Assembly: GCF_014145615.1 (NCBI RefSeq)
Contig: NZ_JACIVH010000074.1
Coordinates: 62,001 to 126,000, forward strand
DNA: 64,000 nt
Direction of reading: 5' to 3'
Source: Limosilactobacillus balticus
Lineage (GTDB): Bacteria; Bacillota; Bacilli; Lactobacillales; Lactobacillaceae
Within the stretch, counting starts at the first letter, position 1, and each line of letters begins with the position of its first letter. A model generated the notes under the pieces. That model made no database searches, was not told where the DNA came from, and was given only the letters and a program-made list of their open reading frames with translations. The position numbers and the translations under genes were made by a program. Shown piece after piece: positions 37,236 through 44,514 of the stretch.

Positions 37236-37307
37236 GCGGAAGTAGTTCAGTGGTAGAACATCACCTTGCCATGGTGGGGGTCGCGGGTTCGAATCCCGTC
37301 TTCCGCT
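37236..37307 (+). tRNA. tRNA-Gly (anticodon GCC)
   Basis: Acceptor GCGGAAG pairs with CTTCCGC. The anticodon GCC sits in the loop TTGCCAT, closed by CACC/GGTG. Confidence 0.97.
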
Positions 37308-37312
37308 TATAT

Positions 37313-37386
37313 GCACCCATAGCGCAATTGGATAGAGTGTCTGACTACGAATCAGAAGGTTGAAGGTTCGACTCCTTCTGGGTGCA
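37313..37386 (+). tRNA. tRNA-Arg (anticodon ACG)
   Basis: Acceptor GCACCCA pairs with TGGGTGC. The anticodon loop CTACGAA is closed by CTGA/TCAG; the A of ACG is expected to be edited to inosine. Confidence 0.97.
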
Positions 37387-37433
37387 CTAATTATGATAAG
37401 CGTGACAGTTTTTGACTGTTGCGCTTATTTTTT

Positions 37434-37507
37434 CGGAATTTAGCTCAGCTTGGTAGAGCGCTGCGTTCGGGACGCAGAGGTCGCAAGTTCAAATCTTGTA
37501 ATTCCGA
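37434..37507 (+). tRNA. tRNA-Pro (anticodon CGG), integration target of the island
   Basis: Acceptor CGGAATT pairs with AATTCCG. The anticodon loop TTCGGGA is closed by CTGCG/CGCAG. The gene stays complete because its last 14 bases are the left attachment core; the same 14 bases recur at 56820-56833. Confidence 0.96.
37494..37507 (+). repeat. attL core of the tRNA-Pro island
   Basis: TCTTGTAATTCCGA, the 3' end of tRNA-Pro, repeated exactly at 56820-56833. Confidence 0.85.
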
Positions 37508-37516
37508 CTATTGAGT

Positions 37517-37569
37517 AAGCCTATTGTAATAACCGTTAATAATGGTTGTTATAATAGGCTTTGTTGTTT
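37517..37569 (+). terminator. Terminator of the tRNA-Pro transcript
   Basis: AAGCCTATTGTAATAACC pairs with GGTTGTTATAATAGGCTT, followed by a T-rich tail. It lies inside the island, so it may have replaced the original chromosomal terminator. Confidence 0.8.
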
Positions 37570-37709
37570 TTTGTTTACTTTTATTTCTTATTGCTTTTCC
37601 TAATGTTTTGGTCGTTTTGTTGGTCGCTAAAATATTGATAGATTAGTAATTTAAGAAGAAGGTAGGTCGTTTTAAGTATAAATCCTTAAGTATCATATTA
37701 ATGGTGAAA

Positions 37710-37747
37710 AAAGAGTATCAAGATTAAATGAACTTGATGCTCTTTTA
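37710..37747 (+). terminator. Terminator-like hairpin in the island's left end
   Basis: AAGAGTATCAAG pairs with CTTGATGCTCTT (one wobble), then TTTATT. Confidence 0.65.
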
Positions 37748-38074
37748 TTAAATCCGATAAGAGCCAAAATAAGCCTCAAATGAGCACACTTTGAGGGCTT
37801 AATGATAAATTAATCAAATCGGCTTAAAAGAGCCTATAAAAGCAATATATAAAGAAAAAACAGGTACCACATAAATTTAATATACGTAATATCTGTTTCT
37901 GCTATTAAGTTTTCAAATATAATGATGAGGTTAAAGATTCTAATCCTATGGTTGAGCATTAGATTAAGTAAAATAACTTATTATAACGTTGTTTGTTAGT
38001 AGTGAGGCAAAGCTTAGTAGAAAAAGAAAGTTAGGCACAAACTCTCTACAGAAAACATCAGCGAATAATACGGT

Positions 38075-38117
38075 AAAAGGTACTCTGTAATTTGAACTTA
38101 CGTAGTACCTTTTTTTG
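38075..38117 (+). terminator. Terminator-like hairpin in the island's left end
   Basis: AAAAGGTACT pairs with AGTACCTTTT with an inner GTAA/TTAC stem, followed by seven T. Confidence 0.65.
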
Positions 38118-38308
38118 TATCGTTGATTGTCAGAAGGCTATTAGAAACATATGCGGTATATTTATTTTTTTGTAAAAATGATAGATAGGGTATGCTTAGG
38201 AAATAATATAATTATCTTTAATTAATAATCCATATTTCATTAATCATAGTGAACTGATTGTACTTAAACTAAAAAGAAATGTATCAATATAAAGAATATG
38301 TTGATACA

Positions 38309-39154
38309 TTATTTTTTATGGTGAATATTAGCTTTGATAGAGGATGCATCCTCCAGAGCTTGGTGAATGACATCCGCGTACCTTAAATGTTTTGCATTAT
38401 AAAATGCGACCGAAATAAAAATAGTTGTAACTAATATTAAAATAAGCAGGCTAAATATTATGGGAATAACAGGAACTTGAGCAATAAGATGCGTGATAAC
38501 TTTAGTGTTAAAATTTTTAACAGTGACATTACCGACTGTAATATCTTCATTAGTTCCAGATATGGTAAGGATAAGAGCAATTGTACTAACTATTAGAATT
38601 ACTTTACTAACATTATTAAGTGTTATATTTCTTTGATAGACTTTTTTGGAAGATTTTAGTTCAATATAATGCTTCAAAGTAGTTATTTCGGTTAGTGATA
38701 ACTTTTGTAATTCATACACTAATAGTTCATATAACAAAATACTATTAACATTACCGTTGTTGTCTATGTAAAGCTGCATTTGATTTTCAGATGGTAAAAT
38801 CTGTTTTATATCAAAAAAGACTAATAAGTCATGTAGATAGTCATCTTTCCAGTTAATTTTATAAAATCTTTCAATGTTAGTAAGATTTTTCCAACTATTT
38901 ACTTTATAATTGTTCCAAATTTTAGAATAATGTTTATCCAATAAATCTCCTAAATAATTGATTAATTTAATTTCTACTGAACACAGAATATAGAAAGATA
39001 ATATTGGATAAACAACATTAAAGATAGAATAAAGCCATTTTGTATTGAATATGAACGATATAAAATCAATACCAGTGATTCCAATAAAAGATAGTATTGA
39101 TATTATAGGATGATTATAAAAGAATAATATATTTTTCAGCTTTGCTTTTCCCAT
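38309..39154 (-). CDS. Hypothetical membrane protein, 281 aa
   Basis: I do not recognise this protein. It has two N-terminal hydrophobic stretches (about residues 15-35 and 40-60), a soluble middle of about 110 residues rich in Lys, Asn and Tyr, and two further membrane segments (about residues 180-200 and 225-255). The C-terminal tail is cytosolic. I prefer ATG 39154 over the TTG six codons upstream because GGAG lies in front of the ATG. It is the leftmost gene of the island and stands alone on the minus strand. Confidence 0.7.
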   Translation of the reverse strand: MGKAKLKNILFFYNHPIISILSFIGITGIDFISFIFNTKWLYSIFNVVYPILSFYILCSVEIKLINYLGDLLDKHYSKIWNNYKVNSWKNLTNIERFYKINWKDDYLHDLLVFFDIKQILPSENQMQLYIDNNGNVNSILLYELLVYELQKLSLTEITTLKHYIELKSSKKVYQRNITLNNVSKVILIVSTIALILTISGTNEDITVGNVTVKNFNTKVITHLIAQVPVIPIIFSLLILILVTTIFISVAFYNAKHLRYADVIHQALEDASSIKANIHHKK

Positions 39155-39252
39155 TAAGGATATGCACTCCAATCTCTTTCTTATTTTGGTAAGTATTTAC
39201 GTATTAATAAAAAATACAAATTAGTAACTCTAGTCGATATTATTAAATTTTA

Positions 39253-39307
39253 TAAAGCTCAAAAGGCCTCCTTATCAACAGCTACATGAGACCTTTTGGG
39301 CTTTATA
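39253..39307 (-). terminator. Terminator after the 642-aa protein gene
   Basis: On the minus strand AAGCCCAAAAGGTCT pairs with AGGCCTTTTGAGCTT (few mismatches), followed by a T-containing tail. Confidence 0.7.
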
Positions 39308-39337
39308 AGTATATTATTAGGTTATGAAAAAATTATA

Positions 39338-41266
39338 TCAATAGTGTTTTAGAGAAATTAATTCTTTGAGAACCGTATTTAATTCATTATAATCATGATG
39401 CTTGATATGTTTTTCTAACAAGTCAATATAATATTGCTTTTGTGACTCCGCCATATCGCTAAATGCTAAAGCATCATTTTTATTTGAGATAAGTCGTTGG
39501 GCCCATGCAACTAATGGATGAACCAGATCAACAGGCATTTGCATAATTTCTTGAAGGGTGTCTAACAATAAACTAATATTTGCTTCATCACTATTTAAAA
39601 GAGCATTAAATAACTTTTCCCGTTGTTTATCTGCCCAAAGAGGTATTGATCCTTCATAATGCATTCGGTCAAGCCTAGAAAGCAAGATAGCACCTTGTCC
39701 AATAATACTATGTGCAGCTTTCTTATTAATATCAAGAATTTTTTTAATATTTTCTTGTTTGAAAGGATCTTGATAGCCATTTTTAGAGTCCATGAATCGT
39801 AATATTTGAGCACCGCCTAGTCCAATTCCGTCTGTTCCTGTTTGGACAATATCAGTTAAATGCTTGAAACGAAAGCCAGCAGAGAAATATGTTAATAAAC
39901 CTTGTTCATGAGCCTTATGAACTAAAACTAAAGAATTTTTATATCCTAGTTGTTCCATAATTGGATCACTAGGATACCAGTTAGCTGTACCATCAAATGT
40001 AACTTTATCGAAGTTACCAGCTTTTGCAATCTCGATTCCTAATTTTGCAATTTCTGTTTTATCAGTAATTCTTTTAGCCTTACCATCATTATTGGCCAAG
40101 GTAGTGGGTCTATCATCAATGAGTGGATAATTAATGCAAAAAGCAGCTGCAAGTACCTGTAAGCTTTCATCACGAATTACGTTTGCTGATACAGTTTGCA
40201 TAAACTTTATAGCTTGGGATACAGTCATTCTTTCAATAGCTACTTTACATTCAGATAACCCATTCATAAAGATTGATGAACATACTGCAATTGTAGTATG
40301 AACTGATTTGATAAATGAATTCTCAAAAGTATCTTCGAACATTGGTCTTCCGACATAAGATGATACAGATGTGTCTTTACCTACGCTCATCTTTACTTTT
40401 CCTATTGTTGCTAAATCAGGCAAACGATATGGTTCTACTACTTCACGATCGTTTTCTTGGCCACGTTCAAGATACTCAATGTGAACATTGGTACCATTTA
40501 TAAATTCCATTTTACGAATTGTTCCTGTTAGATGGCCTAGTCCTGGATCGGTAATTGAAGCTTGTGTTTGAATTTTCCGAAAGCCACTGTTTCCCCATGG
40601 CACAATTGGAGCTTCGTTATAACCCCGAATGTTGATCATTTCAAATGCAATTTGTCTGGCTAGATATTCTTGGAATGTTGGATTTCGATTTTCATGTCTA
40701 ATTAATGTATCCAATAAACTAGCTAGATTAATAAATTTAGCATTGTCTAGTCTATCGTAATTTAGAGAGGTATTATTGGCAGAATTACTTTTTAAATCTA
40801 CTAATAATAGAAGACGTTCATGTTTATTGATAAGATTGGCATACCCACTTTTATTTGATGATAAGAAAGGCACAACAATATTTATTTGTTTAAGCAATTT
40901 TAGGTAAGCATTTGTTAACTCATGAATATCTACATAATCTACAATGGTTGATAAAAAATCGGAAATTGTATTAACTGTTTTTGTTGTATTATCATCTTGA
41001 TACAACGTTTGTAAATGAGTGTAGTCTTCTATTAATCTTTTAGCATATTTTGTCGGTGCTTTATCCACCACAGGCATATATGCGGAATCCTTAAAGAAAG
41101 TTTGATCAGTAAATTTTTTATCCTTAGCAATTTGAATGGTTAGGCGATATTTAATTTCAAATAAACTATTTAAAATTGCTTTTTTTACTAAACCAGTTTG
41201 TAAGTAAATGTAACCAGAATTTATATCTTTAACATATCGACGATAATATCTATCATTTTCGATCAT
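39338..41266 (-). CDS. Unrecognised 642-aa protein of the oxidoreductase operon
   Basis: A large soluble protein with no family I can name. The N-terminal 170 residues look helical. From about residue 175 it becomes mixed alpha/beta, with RGYNEAPIVPWGNSGFRKIQ in the middle. Around residues 435-500 the run KVTFDGTANWYPSDP ... LTYFSAGFRFKHLTDIV ... TDGIGLGGAQILR resembles the last strands of a TIM barrel with a glycine-rich phosphate loop; this is a visual impression only. The last 130 residues are helical. ATG 41266 has GGGAGG upstream and lies only four bases after the oxidoreductase stop codon, so the two are co-transcribed and probably work together. Confidence 0.7.
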   Translation of the reverse strand: MIENDRYYRRYVKDINSGYIYLQTGLVKKAILNSLFEIKYRLTIQIAKDKKFTDQTFFKDSAYMPVVDKAPTKYAKRLIEDYTHLQTLYQDDNTTKTVNTISDFLSTIVDYVDIHELTNAYLKLLKQINIVVPFLSSNKSGYANLINKHERLLLLVDLKSNSANNTSLNYDRLDNAKFINLASLLDTLIRHENRNPTFQEYLARQIAFEMINIRGYNEAPIVPWGNSGFRKIQTQASITDPGLGHLTGTIRKMEFINGTNVHIEYLERGQENDREVVEPYRLPDLATIGKVKMSVGKDTSVSSYVGRPMFEDTFENSFIKSVHTTIAVCSSIFMNGLSECKVAIERMTVSQAIKFMQTVSANVIRDESLQVLAAAFCINYPLIDDRPTTLANNDGKAKRITDKTEIAKLGIEIAKAGNFDKVTFDGTANWYPSDPIMEQLGYKNSLVLVHKAHEQGLLTYFSAGFRFKHLTDIVQTGTDGIGLGGAQILRFMDSKNGYQDPFKQENIKKILDINKKAAHSIIGQGAILLSRLDRMHYEGSIPLWADKQREKLFNALLNSDEANISLLLDTLQEIMQMPVDLVHPLVAWAQRLISNKNDALAFSDMAESQKQYYIDLLEKHIKHHDYNELNTVLKELISLKHY

Positions 41267-41270
41267 AATT

Positions 41271-42293
41271 TTAATCCTCCCAATCTGCAACGACTACTTT
41301 TCCAATCATATGCCCATTTTCAACAAGACTGTGAGCTTCTCTAAGATTATTGGCATTTATTGGGGAAAGTGATTGTGTTAAAGTGCATTGTAATTCGCTA
41401 TTATCAATCAAAGTTGCTATTTTATTAAGAATCTCATGCTGTGATTGCATATCTGGTGTATGATAATAAGATTTTGTGTACATCCATTCCCAAGCGAATA
41501 TAGCCTTTTTAGGTGTTAATAATCGTAAATTAATAGGTCGTCTATTTTCGGTAATAGATGCAATGGCACCCTCTGGCTTAATTAATTCGCACATTTCTTT
41601 CCAATGGCTATCAATATCTTTTAATTCCAAAATGTAATCAACATATTTATAGCCAAGCTTATGAACTTCATTTACCAGATTCTTTCGGTGATTTACTACA
41701 TCTGTAGCTCCGTGAGACTTCACCCAGTTAATACTTTCAGGGCGAGAAGCTGTGGCAATAACTGTTAGTCCAGCATTAGATGCTAATTGTGTTGCAACAG
41801 ATCCTACACCTCCAGCGCCATTAATAATAAGAATTGTTTTACCTTCATTACTTGTTTTATCTTGAGATAGAGATAATTGTTCGAATAATGCTTCATAAGC
41901 AGTCAAGGAAGTTAATGGCATTGCAGCTGCTTGGGCATCCGTCAATGATTTAGGCGCATTTCCGACAATTCGTTCATCTACTAACTGATACTCACTATTG
42001 CTTCCTGACCGTTTAAATGATCCGGCATAGTAAACACGATCACCTGGTGAAAAAAGTGATACCTGGCTACCAACTTTTTCAATAATTCCACAAGCATCCC
42101 AGCCAATAATTTTTGGCTTTGAGAGTTTCCCGTGTCCACTTCTTCGTACGCCAACGTCAACAGGATTAACTGAGACAGCATTAACTTTTACTAATAAATC
42201 GTGTCCCTTAGGTGTCGGCTTTGGTGTCTCAAATTCAAATAAACTTTTTGGATCTTTAATATCCAAATGTTCGCTAAAGCCAATTGCTTTCAT
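41271..42293 (-). CDS. Zinc-type alcohol dehydrogenase-like / quinone oxidoreductase (MDR superfamily)
   Basis: A 340-residue medium-chain reductase. KVNAVSVNPVDVGVRRSG and GWDACGIIEKVGSQVSLFSPGDRVYYAG are the N-terminal GroES-like blocks, and the NADPH-binding motif is INGAGGVGSVATQLA (about residues 152-166). There are no zinc ligands of the GHE/Cys4 type, so it belongs to the zinc-independent quinone/enone reductases. The start is ATG 42293 behind AGAGGAA, not the longer frame upstream. An HxlR regulator is divergent, a common arrangement for electrophile-responsive reductases. Confidence 0.87.
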   Translation of the reverse strand: MKAIGFSEHLDIKDPKSLFEFETPKPTPKGHDLLVKVNAVSVNPVDVGVRRSGHGKLSKPKIIGWDACGIIEKVGSQVSLFSPGDRVYYAGSFKRSGSNSEYQLVDERIVGNAPKSLTDAQAAAMPLTSLTAYEALFEQLSLSQDKTSNEGKTILIINGAGGVGSVATQLASNAGLTVIATASRPESINWVKSHGATDVVNHRKNLVNEVHKLGYKYVDYILELKDIDSHWKEMCELIKPEGAIASITENRRPINLRLLTPKKAIFAWEWMYTKSYYHTPDMQSQHEILNKIATLIDNSELQCTLTQSLSPINANNLREAHSLVENGHMIGKVVVADWED

Positions 42294-42460
42294 AATTAAT
42301 TCCTCTTTTCTTTCTTTTATACTCATAAATAGTAAGTGAAAGAGAAAATTAAACAAGAAGAGAATTTAAAATTTCTATGTAACAAATTTTTCCCTAATAG
42401 TGGTAAGAGGGAATATCGTGTATTATAGAAATTAGGATTCAAAAATAAATAGGGAGGAGC

Positions 42461-42811
42461 ATGACTTTGCAAAGACATATTTATAATTGTAGTGATGGTT
42501 GCCCAGTTGAGAGTACTTTACAAATTATTTCGGGTAAATGGAAAAGTGTAATCATATATCATTTAATAAAAAATAAAGTATGTCGTTTCAGTGAATTACA
42601 AAAACGGATGCCAAATTGTTCTAGGCGAATGTTGTCTTTACAACTTAGCGAACTAGAAAAAGATAAGATTATTGAAAAGAAAATATATCCAGTCATTCCT
42701 CCTAAAACAGAATATAAATTAACCCGTTTTGGGCAAACGTTAACCCCACTTATCATTGAAATGGAGAAATGGGGAAGAACATATAATACTATAAATTTAG
42801 AAGAAAATTAA
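42461..42811 (+). CDS. HxlR-family transcriptional regulator
   Basis: A 116-residue winged-helix protein. CPVESTLQIISGKWKSVIIYHL and CRFSELQKRMPNCSRRMLSLQLSELEKDKII are the defining HxlR/DUF24 blocks. Cys at position 14 (GCPVES) matches the redox-sensing cysteine known in this family. It is divergent from the oxidoreductase operon by about 170 bases and most likely controls it. GGGAGGAG precedes ATG 42461. Confidence 0.92.
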   Translation: MTLQRHIYNCSDGCPVESTLQIISGKWKSVIIYHLIKNKVCRFSELQKRMPNCSRRMLSLQLSELEKDKIIEKKIYPVIPPKTEYKLTRFGQTLTPLIIEMEKWGRTYNTINLEEN

Positions 42812-42838
42812 AAGCCTACACCTAGATGTAGACTTTTT
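42811..42838. terminator. Bidirectional hairpin after hxlR-like gene
   Basis: AGCCTACA pairs with TGTAGACT (one mismatch) and is followed by TTTTT, between convergent genes. Confidence 0.7.
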
Positions 42839-42854
42839 AATGAAATTTATTATT

Positions 42855-43745
42855 TTAGTCTTCTTCCATATTGTCAGCAATAATATCAACAGTTAATTGA
42901 TGATGATTTTCTGGGGTATAGAATTCTTGCTTTAATTCAGAAAGTGTTGTTGTATGTTCAACCATTTTTTGCTTATAAGCTGGTGTATCATCACTATGAT
43001 CTAATGTCCAATAGGTGACATTATTACCATCAATTTGGTATTGAACATCACCATCAGAACCATAACCAACAGTTCTTCTCCCATTATCAGCAGTTGATAG
43101 TTCCATACTAGCATCATTATCATCTGAAACATCTAAAGTATCGAAGCCATTAGCTTTAGCATAGATTAGAACTGCTTCAGTTTTTTCATCAAGATCAGTT
43201 GGAGCTGCTTGTTGATTGCTATTGTTGGTATCAGCATTACTATCTAAGTTATATTTTTTAATGACTTTATCAATTTCATCTTTTTGATTGGCAAATTTAC
43301 TTGCTAATTCTTGTTTAGAATAAGTTTTACTACCATTCTTATCTCCCATGCCAGATCCATCAGTATTTTCATCGTATTTAACAGTTACGTTGTCATTATT
43401 AACAATCACATTGGTTGAATGTCCCATTGGGAAAACTTCAAAGGTATAAGTATTACCATTTTTGGAAATTTTCATACCATCAGAATCACCAGTACTTTTT
43501 TCTGTACTTGCTAATTTTGAAGCATTAGTTTCACTAAGCATTAAATATCCCATAATCCCGTACTCTTTATTATTAAATCTATCAGTTTGTGTTTTTGCAC
43601 TACTTGGTGATGATTTACTTGTTGCCTTTTTAGTAACTTTAACGCTACTGCTAGATGTATTTTTGGAACTTGATGATTGATTACCACATGCAGCTAAAGA
43701 CATAGTAACTAAAACTGTGCTGGCAAGAACAATACTCTTTTTCAT
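42855..43745 (-). CDS. Putative lipoprotein, 296 aa
   Basis: Signal peptide MKKSIVLASTVLVTMSLAAC ends in the lipobox LAAC with Cys20, so it is a membrane-anchored extracellular lipoprotein. A Ser/Lys/Thr-rich linker (residues 21-55) follows, then about 240 residues in two similar-looking halves that I do not recognise, with NKEYGIMGYLMLSE near the start. The start is ATG 43745 behind GGAGGAG rather than the frame nine codons upstream. The role is unknown. Confidence 0.82.
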   Translation of the reverse strand: MKKSIVLASTVLVTMSLAACGNQSSSSKNTSSSSVKVTKKATSKSSPSSAKTQTDRFNNKEYGIMGYLMLSETNASKLASTEKSTGDSDGMKISKNGNTYTFEVFPMGHSTNVIVNNDNVTVKYDENTDGSGMGDKNGSKTYSKQELASKFANQKDEIDKVIKKYNLDSNADTNNSNQQAAPTDLDEKTEAVLIYAKANGFDTLDVSDDNDASMELSTADNGRRTVGYGSDGDVQYQIDGNNVTYWTLDHSDDTPAYKQKMVEHTTTLSELKQEFYTPENHHQLTVDIIADNMEED

Positions 43746-43832
43746 AAAAACTCCTCCATTATCTTGTAACACTATAGTTGTACTTAGATAATCATAATAG
43801 GTGTAATTAAATATAACAAGATAAAAATAATA

Positions 43833-43872
43833 GCAGGTACTACGAAATTACGAAAATCGTAGTACCTGCTTT
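43833..43872 (-). terminator. Terminator after XRE regulator
   Basis: GCAGGTACTACGA and TCGTAGTACCTGC form a perfect 13-bp stem followed on the minus strand by a T-rich tail. Confidence 0.85.
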
Positions 43873-43886
43873 ATTTAGTAGGATTA

Positions 43887-44213
43887 CTATTCTTTATTTA
43901 GGCTTATTAGTCCTAAAACATTTTTAGAAACTTGCTCAGCTTGTTTTTTATTCATTTCGTTTAAAGCTTGCCAAAGTTTCTTCTGGTAGTAGCCCATTTC
44001 AGCCTCATCAGTTGAACCATTTGCCAAATTATCCATACTTGTCTTAAGTACCTCCGCTATATGTGATAGCGTCTTAGCACTGACATTATTAGCTGTTCCA
44101 ACTTCTAATCTTGAAATGTAATTAATTGACAATCCAGTGTTATTAGAAAGTTGTTCTTGAGTAATGCCAAGCTCGTGACGCCTGGCTCTGATGTTAGCTC
44201 CTAGATTATTCAT
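43887..44213 (-). CDS. XRE-family helix-turn-helix regulator
   Basis: A 108-residue protein with a Cro/CI-type helix-turn-helix at residues 5-60 (LGITQEQLSNNTGLSINYISRLEVG) and a short helical C-terminus. It is divergent from the large surface-protein gene and could control it or the island. GAGGG lies before the ATG. Confidence 0.92.
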   Translation of the reverse strand: MNNLGANIRARRHELGITQEQLSNNTGLSINYISRLEVGTANNVSAKTLSHIAEVLKTSMDNLANGSTDEAEMGYYQKKLWQALNEMNKKQAEQVSKNVLGLISLNKE

Positions 44214-44514
44214 TTTGAAGCCCTCATTTCATTGTTTATTTCTAGGATATTGAAGAAATACTAATAAAATAAGGCACTGTACTTATTGTTTATATCAACT
44301 TATACGCATATATAAATATAAGTACAAAAATAATGTAATTATAGTGGTAAAAGTGTTATAATTACTCCTGTATTAAGTTGATATATTCAAGAAAAAGTTA
44401 CGTTGAATACATTATAGCTACATTCAATGCAACGTAGTTTTTAGGAAAATTGTAGAATTATCAACGAATTAAATAAAAAAACACCTTCATTCTGAAGGCG
44501 GGGGAGTAATTAGT
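44214..44514. promoter_or_regulatory. Regulatory region of the surface-protein gene
   Basis: A TATAAT box occurs at about 44357. Downstream, ACGTTG...CAACGT arms (about 44401-44438) form a hairpin followed by TTTTT, a possible attenuator, and CCTTCATTCTGAAGG is a small hairpin at about 44482-44496 just before the ribosome site GGGGGAG. The leader is therefore long and structured. Confidence 0.55.

Larger units (their letters stand above)
37508..38308. other. Gene-free 800-bp left end of the island
   Basis: I see no credible gene. It holds three terminator-like hairpins (37517-37569, 37710-37747, 38075-38117) and the two TTGGTCG motifs near the left border. The sequence is AT-rich. Confidence 0.6.
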
